Below are positions 52,429-63,982 of a DNA stretch of 64,000 nt, one piece after another; the first letter of the stretch is position 1, and every line of letters begins with the position of its first letter. The notes beneath the pieces are model-generated. The model saw nothing but the letters and a program-made list of their open reading frames with translations, ran no database searches and was not told the DNA's origin. The translations under genes and the position numbers were made by a program. Origin of the DNA: Nereocystis luetkeana (lineage: Eukaryota > Sar > Phaeophyceae > Laminariales > Laminariaceae); assembly GCA_031213475.1 (NCBI GenBank), contig JARUPZ010000011.1, positions 5,568,513-5,632,512 on the forward strand. Reading direction: 5' to 3'.

Positions 52429-52831
52429 ATACAGCAGTAGTATAGGATACGCCCTGCACATTGTCAGAAGGCAATTTTTTTTTTTTTTTAAATGAAGAAT
52501 CGGCACGAACATACAGCGTGTGCCGGCCGTCGACGGGTACGTAGGAAAAACGGTTTCTATTGTGAAGAACAGCTACACACTGGATACGGCAGGCACAACA
52601 CAAAATACACCCAGCAACCCAGATATCGCAAACAAAAAACACAAAGAAACCGCGAAAAAAGAAAATAAATAAATAAAGGGAAGAAAGAGAGCGAAGTGCG
52701 ATGTGACACCACACCATAGCATGAGGGTTTTATTAATACAACAGTAGTAGTAGTCGTATCATACCAGGTACCTGGTATCTTAGCACCTGGTACGTGATAT
52801 CTGAACAACAACAACAACATGTGATATCAGA

Positions 52832-53020
52832 GTATAATTCGATGCGAGTCGACGAGGGAAGAAAAGGCTGGAATCTTCTCGCGATAAAAATGAAGGCACG
52901 TACCGTAGCGGAAAGGGGGTAGAAGAGCCTGCTATGTGACCCCGGATCTGAGTTACGAGTGGGAAGGAGAGAGAGAAGAAGATGTGCGAAGATAATGAAT
53001 GGGATGAGCAAAAAATATAC
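52832..53020 (+). mobile_element. SINE, 5'-truncated copy
   Basis: Starts at AATTCGATGCGAGTCGACGA and ends GGGATGAGCAAAAAAT. Confidence 0.85.
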
Positions 53021-53098
53021 CAGGTACCAGGTATATATTAATAATCTGTTATTATAGTCGTTTATTAGAACAACACTACGCATTGTCGGATGGCAAGC

Positions 53099-53720
<622 letters not shown>

Positions 53721-54077
53721 GTCTCGGGCGTACAAACCGCAAAGGTGCGACACGTCAGTTTGTTCGAATTATCTGGTGGTTGATTGCTGGGTTGTGCTTT
53801 GTTGCTGCTTGCTTATATATGTGGTACCTGGTACCATGTGGTACGTGGTACTTGTGTGTGTACCGGTAATTGGTACTTGTTGTTCTCCCATAAAAACTCT
53901 CTGACGAAGCAAAGGAGCAAAGGAGCCCGTGGTCACACAAAGGTCCTGGAGCCCTACTATTAATGGGAAGATCCCAAAAAACATGAAAAATAAGAAATCG
54001 AAATTCCGCTGAAAAGAAAAAAATACGAGACGAAGAAGGTGCACACGATGAAAATAACGTGTGGCCGCGCGTGTATA

Positions 54078-54129
54078 TTTCGTACTGGAAATAGAGGTAA
54101 TTATTTATTTTCCGTCTTCGGGCACACGA
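54078..54129. repeat. AATTATTTATTTTC repeat, detached copy
   Basis: TTCGTACTGGAAATAGAGGT to TCGGGCACACGAAA, nearly identical to 48740-48797. Confidence 0.85.
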
Positions 54130-54580
54130 AACCCGAGTTTATTTTTAGGTGATACCAGGCTCTTTTTATTATTTATTTATTTTTCGGATTCACAGGGAGA
54201 ACAAATATACTCTTGTGCGGGTGTTGTTTTCCCTTCTTTTTACGTACCCAGAAGCGACATCATGATTCATGATTCAGTACACCCGATGTCCGTCCTGATT
54301 AGATTTCCTAGAGATGCGAACTGCAGTATGCGGATCAGAGTTCCGCGTCGTGATCATTGCTTGATTCCCATCGCTTGCAGTGAGTAGGTGTTAAGAAACG
54401 TCAATTTGGTGTCCAGGGCTGAATATCGTTTTTTTTTTCCCGACCTTGATCTGCACTAACTGCGTTGTATAGGATTTAGAGTTGGTCCCAATGCTGTTGA
54501 GCTCTCTTTCTCGACCCGAATTTTCTTGTTGTTCGTGCCGATATGATCCTGTTTTTCTCAACATATATAGCGTTTCTTAT
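54130..54580. other. Intergenic DNA, no gene seen
   Basis: AT-rich, no repeats or supported frames. Confidence 0.5.
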
Positions 54581-54585
54581 TATTC

Positions 54586-54818
54586 AATTGTTGAGAGCGC
54601 CTTGCAGCGTGGGTAGGCACAATTCGATGCGAGTCGACGAGGGAAGAAAAGGCTGAAATTTTCTCGCGATAAAAATGAAGGCACGTACCGTAGCGGGAAG
54701 GGGGTAGAAGAGCCTGCTATGTGACCCCGGATCTGAGGTACGAGTGGGAAGGAGAGAGAGAAGAAGATGTGCGAAGATAACAAATGGGATGAGCAAAATA
54801 AATAAATAAATAAATAGC
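54586..54818 (+). mobile_element. SINE, head-less copy
   Basis: CAATTGTTGAGAGCGCCTTG to GGGATGAGCAAAATAAATAAA; simple AAAT tail. Confidence 0.88.
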
Positions 54819-54889
54819 TGCGGGCGCCCACTTCTGTCTTCCTTCTACTCCTGCTCCCTTAAGCAGCCGTGCGAGCAACGCTGCTGTAA

Positions 54890-55195
54890 GTCACATCCGG
54901 GGTCACAAAACACAACAGGGGTTTCTTCTCCCCCCTCCCCCCCCCCCCCCCCCCCCCCGCTCCTCCCACTACGGTGCGTGCCTTTACTTTTTTTATCGCG
55001 GGAAGAAGCTCAGTATTTTCTTCCCTGCTATTACCACATTAAATGTTACGGAGGACCACATTAAATAGGACCTACGGTTCACACACGAAACCTCTATATT
55101 TCGCGGTTTTTACTAACAATATTTTGGTCCTATTTGTTATGGTCCCCCGTGATACAAGTCAGTAGTCAGTCTTCTCGCGTCGAATTGTGCCTACT
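54890..55195 (-). mobile_element. SINE copy interrupted by a MITE
   Basis: Inverse: CACATCCGGGGTCACAAAAC to TTTTCTTCCCT, then MITE copy 14, then CTCGCGTCGAATTGTGCCTA. An internal C-run (54937-54959) has grown inside it. Confidence 0.8.
55043..55154. mobile_element. TA-flanked MITE copy 14, nested in a SINE
   Basis: GTTACGGAGGACCACATTAA to TTATGGTCCCCCGTGATA. Confidence 0.85.
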
Positions 55196-55299
55196 TAGAC
55201 CTATGCCAATGGTACAGCGAAGTTTCAATAAAAAGTTTGAATTTCAAAGATACCCGCCAATTTTTTTCAGAACACGCGCCCTATGGGCCACGTGAAAAA

Positions 55300-55800
55300 A
55301 AAAAAAAAGTTCCTAACTTTTGGAAAAACCCGGAAAAATCAAATCTGGGGCCGATGTTGGGCCAACATCGATCGGCTTGAGAAAAACTCAGGCCGATCTT
55401 TGGTTCGAAGCGGCGAGATTCCGAGTCCTCGACAGACATCGATCAACAAAACCAACGATTGCGACGTGAATTCTGAACGGAGTGCGCTCGTTAGGGGCTC
55501 CGACCCACCCTAGGGTCAATATCTTCACACCATGGCCGGTGTCATGTGGCGGGAGCTGACCAGGCGTATGTATGATGAAAAAACATTCGGCCGCTGGTTT
55601 TGCACAAAACAGAAGATTAAACTTCTCCATCCGTCTCGAATGGCAAAAAATAGACTTTTTTTCAAGTTTGGGAGGATACCGTAGGACGCCGCCGGCAAGC
55701 TCTCGCCCCCTAGACCATGTATCCACCTGATATCTTCGAGGCCGTCATCTATATTGGTTGGCCTTGCCAGATCCCGAGCGGGTTGGCCGTGGGCTGAGTT
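55300..55800 (+). repeat. Family J duplication, copy 1
   Basis: About 500 bp homologous to 61930-62460: GCGAGATTCCGAGTCCTCGA, GGGGCTCCGACCCACCCTAG and GAGCGGGTTGGCCG are shared blocks. No consistent frame. Confidence 0.9.
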
Positions 55801-56304
55801 TATGTCGAGATCGAGCGTCGATCGTCGCACGAGCTGGTTTCGATCACCGTGTTGACAATTTGCAACCAGAAAAAACAAATTGCGCCGCCTGCAAGCCGTT
55901 GGGGGGGAATAAAAGAAAAAATCAAACTTTTTTTCTCTTTTTTCCCCACAGCGGCGGTACGAGAAATTTTTCGGGCTGTTTTTTTAAAGCCGTATATTTC
56001 CGAATAGGCCATTATACGTGATACCCTCTGGTCCTTCTCAGGGCAGGGCTGAGGGTTTTGGCCTCTTGTCTGTTGTCCTTTCGTCGCCCCGCTCTCAATC
56101 TCGTATATATTATGTAGGTATGTTCGCAGGTACCTGTTGTACCGGACATACCGGTACCAGGTATGTTCAATCCTGGACCAACCTTTGTGTTCCTCCTTGT
56201 GCTTGGGAAAATATTTGTGGGCTCCGTGCCTCTCAGCTCTCAGAGCAAAGGAAGGACGCCAGTAAGGAGCACTTTCCCTCTTGACAGACGGCAAATTTCA
56301 AAAT

Positions 56305-56400
56305 TCTTTTTTTAGGACTGCAGTCCCGTTTTGAGGACAAACTACCGGGAATTTGAAAGGTTTGTCCCCAAAACGGGACTGCAGTGCTAAAAGGGTTTAA
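56305..56400. mobile_element. TTAA-type MITE copy
   Basis: TTTTTAGGACTGCAGTCCCG to GCAGTGCTAAAAGGGTTTAA. Confidence 0.88.
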
Positions 56401-56447
56401 CTGACACAAATTTGCCTTGACTGCTACCAAACTACTCTCAGTATTAT

Positions 56448-56556
56448 GTTTACGGGGGTCCATATTGAATAGGACCTACGGTAGATACAAAAACCTACGT
56501 ATTTCGTTTTTTTTACCAACAACATTTAGTCCTATTTACTATAGCCCCCTGTTATA
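56448..56556. mobile_element. TA-flanked MITE copy 15
   Basis: TTTACGGGGGTCCATATTGA to TTTACTATAGCCCCCTGTTA, 50 bp after the TTAA-type MITE. Confidence 0.8.
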
Positions 56557-56559
56557 AAT

Positions 56560-57000
56560 ACCTGGTACCTATTAATAGTGCGTACATAGGCACATGCCCA
56601 GCAGGGCGTAAAAGAGGCGGTGAAATGTTGCGATGTTGCACATTTTTGCCGTATATTCCGTTTTTTTTCGCCACGAGCCGAAGGAAGGCGTGGGAGATGG
56701 CGCGGCTTGCCACACCACGCTTTTTTTTTTCGTGCTGTGCCGCACCTTTTTTCGCCGCGGGCGACTTCTTTTTTTTCGTGCGGCTCTAAACTCTAAAAAA
56801 GACTGGGTCCGTTCCGCCGCTGGCGAAATGTTTTCGGCAAAACTCCAGGAGAAAAAATTAGAGGTTTTGTTTACCAATCAATGATTTGTTGGCTTCGTCT
56901 TGGCTACCTCGTTTGAGGCTGGTTTTCTCTTGTCGCATGAGAGCACTTCACTTCCTCTGGGAATTCGATTGGAACAGAGTAGTTGCCGTTTTCCTCCACT
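56560..57000. other. Intergenic DNA, no gene seen
   Basis: T-runs and GC patches, no supported frame. Confidence 0.5.
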
Positions 57001-57099
57001 TTAACCCCTTTAGAACCGCTGTCCCTGTTTTGGGGGCAAACTACATAAAACCTGAGTGGTTCGTCCCCCAGAACGGGACCGCGGTTCTAAAAGGGTCAA
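57001..57099. mobile_element. TTAA-type MITE copy
   Basis: TTAACCCCTTTAGAACCGCT to GCGGTTCTAAAAGGGTCAA. Confidence 0.9.
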
Positions 57100-57423
57100 G
57101 GAAGCAGGCCTCAAACAACTCGAAGAGAAGAAGGAAATCAAGTTCCCAGTAAAAAATATGACATTTGTTTTAGCAGGAGGGCCCCACGGTTCCACACAGG
57201 GGGGCAAAAAAAAAAGAAAAGGCGGGGGATGATGGGATACGATTATCCTAGGCTTGCGCAGGCATTTTCGATACCGGTCGCTCAAGCTTTCGAGTTTTGT
57301 TTCGTTTTTTGCCCGATGTGACGTGCCCTCTGCTGCGACGCCACCACCATGTGTGCTATATAGTTGGAAGCTCGCAATGAGAATAGCCACATTCGGGCGA
57401 TCTTGTTTAGAGCTACATCGAAG

Positions 57424-57690
57424 GTATTTACTATTTACTACTGCTGTAGTAGTGAAATCAGCTCAATTCGTTAGAAGTTGGGACTTATTAATACTACCAG
57501 GTATTTACTACTGCTGTAATAGTGAAATCAGCTCAATTCGTTAGAAGTTGGGACTTATTAATACTACCAGGTATTTACTACTGCTGTAGTAGTGAAATCA
57601 GCTCAATTCGTTAGAAGTTGGGACTTATTAATACTATTTACTACTGCTGTAGTAGTGAAGTCAGCTCAGTTCGTTAGAGTTGGGACATGT
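57424..57690 (+). repeat. 70-bp tandem repeat, four units
   Basis: Units carry TACTACTGCTGTAGTAGTGA, AATTCGTTAGAAGTTGGGAC and TACTACCAGGTA; the last is 62 bp apart. Two inner junctions contain TACCAGGTA. Confidence 0.95.
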
Positions 57691-58182
57691 ATGTGGGATA
57701 TTTGTCAAAGGAGCCGGTAATAACAGCAGCCACGACGCCGAAGATGACAGTCCCGCACGGGGCGAAAAGTAAGGACCGTTCGATATTCGTCTTTATGTCC
57801 CGATGGCCCCTACCAATCCGCCCCGCTCTCTTTAAAATGCCCCTGCCCCGTCTCTCCTCGTCAATCGACGTTCGGATTTGGGGGGGGGGGGGGGGGGGGG
57901 CGCTCTCTCGTTGCGTCAGTAACAGCAAAAGACGCAGCAACAGCAGGAACGACACGGCAGCTATGACAGCCCCTGTGATCGTACGAGTTCCAACGAGCTC
58001 CCTGTGATCGTACGAGTGCCAACGAGCTCCCATGGGTATGGCTGCTGTCGGGGGTGTCGAGGTGGTTCCGCCCCCGGTTTCCACTGTTTGGATGTTTTTG
58101 TTCACGAGGGTACACGAAAAAAAGAAAATAGGAAACGGATCCGAATTCGCCACCCACCTTGGAATTGAAAACAACGTGCTTG

Positions 58183-58255
58183 ACCCTTGTGGTGCCGCAG
58201 TCCCGTTTTGGTGACTAAGCGCTTGGTATCTGAGGGGTTTGTCCCCGAAAGTTTT
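58183..58255. mobile_element. TTAA-type MITE, damaged
   Basis: GTGCCGCAGTCCCGTTTTGG and GGTTTGTCCCCGAAA, then a T-run; the right end is lost. Confidence 0.65.
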
Positions 58256-58710
58256 TTTTTTTTTTTGTCAGAAACGAAGATATACCTGGTATATACATAT
58301 ATATTTTATTTTTTTTAAACGTCTTTTTCTCGATTTTTTTTTTTCACGTGTATGTTGGTGTACGCGCTGTCTGGGACTCGAAAGAAAAGTAGGGCGTATT
58401 GTTTTGTTTTTTCAGTGTGCCCTTCGGTCCACCGGTGTGTGTGTTGTTTCACCGTCCCGCCGACTCATACGCGTTTTTTTTTTTTTTTTTTGTGTCCAAA
58501 ACACTCAGTTTTGACAGCCTAAAAATCGTTTCCCGTATTATATGGTTATATCAGTGGTAATGTTTGCCGAAAGGGTTCCCGAACAGTTTGCCCGCGTACA
58601 GGTGGCCGGTTACCCGACTAGTCTTAATTTCTTCGTAGATCAGAGATGTATACATATATACATATGTATGTGTAGAACTACGTACAGATATAGAACTACA
58701 TACTTAAATC
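58255..58710. other. Intergenic DNA, T-rich
   Basis: Several T-runs and TATACATATATACATATG near 58650. No gene seen. Confidence 0.5.
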
Positions 58711-59500
58711 ACAACCCCTGAGCGTGCTCGGTTGGTGCATCCCTGGCCTCTCAGAGCTCCCACTTCCAAACCGCCTCCTTTCATTACTTGCCGAACCTTT
58801 CCAGCAGTTCTTTGTTTTCTCCATATATATGTCTTGGCACTCTCGGTCCTTTCTTCCTTTTTTCTTCTTTCGTTTCGTGTGCGTGCGTGTACTCCGAGTA
58901 CGGCACCGCGGAAGAGCCCGGCACCGTCGCGGGTGTCAGTGGATGCTGGCGGGTAGAGGGGGGGTTGCAAGGAGCGCGGCCGCCGCTTTCGTGCCTAGGC
59001 GTCGCGTGTGCCTCGAGACACGAGGGATACATGAACGGGCCTTGTCTGGCTTCGATTTATGATTGTTGATAAGAGTATGTACGAGTTATGAAGGTCGTTC
59101 GGGAGGGCAAGATAATATTCAGGCGGTGCTTATTTTCGCGACCAAGCTGAAGTTCAAAGAAAGAGCTAAGCAGTCTGAGCGCCAACGTTGTCGAGCTGGC
59201 GAGCGACCGCCACAGTGAGCAACGGGCTTCACGCGAGGCGGGCGACGGGGGCTCACTGTGGCAGAGAGTGAGGAAAGCCTTTACCCGGACCGAATCGGTA
59301 GCGAGGTGGTCGCGAGAGGGGCGGGTGGCGTACGAGGCTGAGAGAGAAGCTCTTCTGTTCGATTTCTTTTTTCTTTTTTTGACCGGTGCAAGGTGTTCCA
59401 ATCAGGCAGAAAATTATTACATGTGGGGACGGGCATTTTTTCTTCTTTCCAAAAATTTCGGTTTCGTTTGCAGTGTTTTTGCGGTGCCTGCTGTGCCGTG
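58710..59500 (+). repeat. Family G duplication, copy 2
   Basis: Homologue of 9885-10640. GGGGGGTTGCAAGGAGCGCG and GTGTGCCTCGAGAC are shared; frames are not conserved between the copies. Confidence 0.85.
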
Positions 59501-60100
59501 CTATGCTTCCTCTTTCGTACATACTGCAAGCATATCAAAAGAAGAAAAAGAATACCCTACAGTAGTACCTGGGGTATGCACTTACGTACGGCATGTGAGC
59601 GAGCGCAGCGGGCGGAACCGCCCCGCGACGCGAAGCGTATGTGGCGTTCGAGCTGTTTTTCCCTGAAGCATGGCGGCGGGACTTTTGGCAGTTATCAAGT
59701 CGCCAGTTTGCAACTACGATCACAATGAAAACAACTATAATCAATCGTGGACCTCTGTCCGCTTCGCGCACTTTGATGTGCTTCTCGTTCTCGAGCGAGC
59801 GTAGCGGGCGGCATAGGCCGCCCGCGGAGCGAAGCGGCTTGTATACTGGTATTTTTATCCCGTACATATACGTATAACTTGCGCTGTGTGCTTGTGGGTG
59901 CGCGTTTGCCTGTTGTGTGTTCCTTCCCTCCGCCTTCGCGATATGTATACTCGTACGTGCCAGCCACCCTGTCCCGAAAACTGTGAAATGTTTCACACAC
60001 TCGGACGTATCATCATCTACAGCAGATCATCGATACAGCAGATCATCTACAGATCATTTAGACCCTAACCCGCCATTATGGTACCACTTTGTACACTATT
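59500..60100. other. Intergenic DNA with GAGCGARCGYAGCGGGCGG pair
   Basis: GAGCGAGCGCAGCGGGCGGA (59596) and GAGCGAGCGTAGCGGGCGGC (59793) are direct copies, each followed by CGCSRMGCGAAGCG. No gene supported. Confidence 0.55.
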
Positions 60101-60102
60101 AC

Positions 60103-60211
60103 TATTACGGGGGACCATAGTTAATAGGACCAAAAGTTGCTAGTAAAAATGGTCAAATATATAGGTTTTTATGTATACAATGGGTCCTATTAACTATGGT
60201 CCCCCTTAATA
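60103..60211. mobile_element. TA-flanked MITE copy 16
   Basis: TATTACGGGGGACCATAGTT to AACTATGGTCCCCCTTAATA, TA duplications clear. Confidence 0.92.
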
Positions 60212-60214
60212 CGA

Positions 60215-60770
60215 ATAGCTCTTCTATCTTCCTGATATTTATTTCGACACCCAAAGGGCACACGCAAAAGCTGTGCAACACAGCAGTGCGCACGGTGAAA
60301 AATAAACACCTGGTATAGATACGATGTATATACCCGTATACATCTCAAACGTGTCACCTATCGTTCTCGTGTACGGCAGCAGGCAGTAGATAGATAGCAT
60401 CAAGTATACATCATACTTGGAAGTATGTACGAATTTTACGTATCGTTCTCGTGTATGACATATGTTTTCGTTCACATTTGCCGAGCAAAAAAAAATGCGG
60501 CAACAAGATGGTCGCGTGTTGTCGTCGCCAATATTAATATCTATCTATCTCCGAGGGGTGTGAGGTATATAGTGGCGAGAGGCCCCTTTTTTGTCGGATT
60601 TTCACATCTTGGGGCGAACTTTAGGGGACCAAGAAGAGTCTCCATACGGGTGCGTACACCCCCATTTTCTTTTGGCACCATGTTGCTGAGATGGAGATGA
60701 AACAGCCACAAAGTAGTACCATAGCGTCCGGTGTTACAGCATGTGCATCCTAATTATAACCTGCCGTTGT
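60215..60770. other. Intergenic DNA, no gene seen
   Basis: AT-rich, with a repeated word CGTATCGTTCTCGTGTA/TATCGTTCTCGTGTACG at 60358 and 60437. Confidence 0.5.
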
Positions 60771-60775
60771 GTGTG

Positions 60776-61030
60776 CAGGATCTGTACTGTACAGATCCAA
60801 CCCAGGAAACATGTCTTACATATAGATCATGCGGCAAATTTGTGCGGTTTCCACCTGGCAACACGAGCTACAGCAGGATCTGTACGGTACAGATCCAACC
60901 CAGGACACATGTCTTACATAGATCATGCGGCAAATTTGTGCGGTTTCCACCTGGCAACACGAGCTACAGTAGATCATACAGATCATACAAAATAGGGATC
61001 TATCTATCTATCTATCTATCTATCTCTCTC
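60776..61030. repeat. 98-bp tandem duplication with GATCTGTAC palindromes
   Basis: Units from 60778 and 60876, each with GATCTGTACKGTACAGATC, AACCCAGGA and GCGGCAAATTTGTGCGGTTT; then (CTAT)n at 61003-61022. Confidence 0.95.
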
Positions 61031-61362
61031 TCTGCCCTGAATTATCTAGATCATCAAGCGGGAATCGATCATTGTGTCCGAGGTTTGGAACGTTTGGACT
61101 GAATAGTAGTATACAAGTGCTCCTTATATTTTCGGACTGAATTGTACACCGTGATGATGCGATGATGGTGTAACGTTAAAGACACTCTGTACGAGTGCCG
61201 CTACCTGTCCTGGGTACTGTCTGACGCAGGCAAGACGGTAAACGATGCCAGTACAACATTTACTGCTGTAAAGTACTGGTAGAAATCAGTGGGCTCTTTG
61301 CTTTTTGTTCTCAGTTTTTGTCGCAGCATAGCGGTGACGAAGCCGCGCAAGCCATTGCCCCC

Positions 61363-61735
61363 ACCCCCCCGAAAACCCGACATGCTCCATCCCGGCATTG
61401 TAGGGATGCGAGGGTCTATGGTCATACAACTACGACCATGCATGAGATCGGGTACATCTCTCCTATCGAGTACACCCCCCCCCCCACCCACCCGCATGGG
61501 AGGTTGCCATCCATGTGCAGGAAACTCCGTCTCAAAAGTGGTTCTTAGTAGGATGCAGCCCACCCTTCATGCGGCTCGCCGAACACCTCACGGTGCTTCG
61601 CGCTCTGGTGCAAGCATTTTCTGCGTGGTCGGTGAAAGCCCGACGTGCTCCGTCCCGGCATTATAGGGATGCGAGGGTCTATGGTCATACGACTACGGCC
61701 GTGCATGAGATCGAGTGTACCCCCCCCCCCCCCCC
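61363..61735 (+). repeat. Two tandem family C copies
   Basis: 61363-61490 (3' module) and 61495-61735 (with the AGTGGTTCTTAGTAGGATGC block). Both end in C-runs. Confidence 0.85.
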
Positions 61736-61929
61736 CCTCCCGCTGATGATGAGTCCGGAGGCGTTTCGTTTCGGGCATTTTCTGTTCAATTCCCCTCACA
61801 ATCAAGGGTGAATGCGTGTGAGTCTGGGTCAGTAGCGGTAGACAATAGTTCGTTCGTCGTGCGGAAAGTCACGGGCTCTCCCTCTCTCCTCATGCTCTCG
61901 TCTACTCATGTTTTCCGTGTGTTGACGTT

Positions 61930-62460
61930 TTAACGGAAAGTTCCAAACTCTTGGGAGAATCCCGGGGAAAAACTATTATGGGGCCGAAGGTTGGGCCATG
62001 ATCTGCTTCAGAAAAACTCGGGCGGATGCTCAGTTCGAAGGGGCGAGATTCCGAGTCCTCGACAGACATCGATCGACAAAACCAACGACTGCGTCATGGA
62101 ATTCTGAACGGAATGCGCTCGTTAGGGGCTCCGACCCACCCTAGGGTCACCGTGTTCACACAAAGGCCGGTGATTTTGTGGCGGACGCTGGCCAGATGTA
62201 AGATTTAAAAAAAAACTATCGACCGCTGGTGCGCACAAAACAGAGGACAATTTTTCTCGATTCGTCTCGACTGGCACAATCGATAGGCTTTTTTTTTCAG
62301 GTTCGGGAGAGAAGACCGGAGGACGCCGCGGGCAACAAACCTCTCGCCCCGTAGACCATGCATCCACCTGATGTCTTCGAGGCTATCACCAGTACGTACT
62401 CGTTGGCCTTGCCCGACACCAAGCGGGTTGGCCGTTGGCTGAGTATTTTGAAGCAACATT
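61930..62460 (+). repeat. Family J duplication, copy 2
   Basis: Homologue of 55300-55800, same orientation, 6.6 kb away. Confidence 0.9.
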
Positions 62461-62960
62461 TTTGAAAGAAAACTTTTTGGACTTCGTGTTCCCATTGTCA
62501 TAGGCCTCATCATTTGTTTTTCACTTCGAAAGGTCTCGTTGAAATCCTTCCAACAGACGCCTTGTTCGAAGTTTGCACCCCTTCCCGCTCAAAGAGAAAA
62601 CCAGCTTGCAAAATTCGTCGACGTACTGGGTACGACAAGCACAACACGCCCACGCCCTCCAACCTAGACTCCATACATATATTTACAATTTCCAGGATAG
62701 TTTCTTCGGGGAGCTTCCCTCTGTACGACCTAATCTATATAACCGGTATTTGCGAATTACGGTGTACGACCTGTATGACCATACACGTAAAACAGTAGAT
62801 ATCTGGTACCTGGTATGATTTACGATATACCAGGTGTGCAGGTGGGCAGTGGTCCCTCTATAGTCCCGGTTGAGGACCGGTAGTGCCGGCGAAGTCGCTT
62901 GGCACAACAGGCGTCTATTCGGCTCGTGCACAGCGACCCCCAACCATGTCCTCGAGCAAG
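62460..62960. other. Intergenic DNA, no gene seen
   Basis: Mixed composition; TACCTGGTA near 62808. No gene supported. Confidence 0.5.
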
Positions 62961-62964
62961 GGGT

Positions 62965-63195
62965 AAACTACCCCCCCCCCCCCCCCCCCCCCCCCCCCTT
63001 AATGTTTAGAGTCTACATTCGTGTACCACACAATGCCCGCCAACCTTTTTTTTTCTCGAAGTACTGGTGTTCCCCCACCCCTCACCCCAAGCCCCCCCCC
63101 CCCCCCCGCCCCCTCTATGGTCATACGACTACGGCCATGCATGAGATCGAGTACATCTCTCCTATCGAGTACCCCCCCCCCCCCCCCCCCCTCAT
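62965..63195 (+). repeat. Long C-runs and a family C 3' end
   Basis: C-runs at 62970-62998, 63093-63107 and 63171-63191; between the last two is GGTCATACGACTACGGCCAT to GAGTACC, the final part of family C. Confidence 0.85.
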
Positions 63196-63239
63196 CCTAC
63201 ACGCCTGAATTTTTTCTTCCTTCTCCACTTTTGGCTTCT

Positions 63240-63720
63240 TACGTCGTGGTTGTCGTTGCTGCTGTTGTTGTTGTTGTTGTTGTTGTTGGTGGTGGTGTTG
63301 GTGTCTCTTGGTGTTGATGGTATTGTTGCTGTGGTGTCGGTGGTTCGTGTTGTTGTTGCTTGGTGTTGGTGTTGCCTGGTGTCTCGTTTGTTGATGTTGA
63401 TGTTGGCGTTTGGGGGTTGGTTGGTGTCGAGGTTGGTGTTTGGCCGTTGATGGGTTGCATCGTTATTTATTTTTTTTGAAGTGTGGGTGTTTTTGTTAGT
63501 GTCGCCGCCTTCGTTTTTGGCTTGTCGTTTTTTGTCTGTCATTCGTTGGAACACATCCACCCCGCCCGCGCGCCTGAATTTTTGTTGTTGTTTTCTCCCT
63601 TCTTTTGCGTCTTCGTCTTTCGTTGTTGTTGTCGTTGTTGTCGTCGTTGTCGTTGTCGTCGTCGTCGTCTTTTGTTGTCGTTGTCGTTGTTGTCGTCATC
63701 ATCTTTCGTTGTCACCGCCG
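63240..63720. repeat. GTT and GTC trinucleotide repeats
   Basis: Degenerate (GTT)n at 63250-63460 and (GTC)n/(GTT)n at 63600-63700. Low complexity, no gene supported. Confidence 0.85.
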
Positions 63721-63827
63721 TGCTCGTTTGTCCTCGTCGTTCTTGTCGCCATCTCCCCATCGCCATCATCCCCTGCGAACACACACCACACACACACCGA
63801 TCACCACTCGCCAACGCACAGCAGCAG

Positions 63828-63859
<32 letters not shown>

Positions 63860-63875
63860 GCGCCCTCCCTCTCCC

Positions 63876-63982
63876 GACAGCAACACGCCTCGAAGACGGG
63901 TTGAGAACTCCTCAGGAGGGGTCTCTGACAGCAGCAGCACACCTCGAAGCCGGGACCGGAACTCCGCGGGAGGGGTTCCTAC
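63876..63982 (-). repeat. 51-bp in-frame tandem repeat, possible exon edge
   Basis: Two units (from 63876 and 63927). On the minus strand they encode TPPAEFRSRLRGVLLLSE and TPPEEFSTRLRGVLLSGE, with several changes at third codon positions. A CAG repeat follows at 63819-63858. This may be part of an exon of a gene that continues beyond the window. Confidence 0.4.

Noticed and set aside
57424-57690. CRISPR-like array
   Set aside because: The units are joined directly without unique spacers; this is a plain tandem repeat in a eukaryote.
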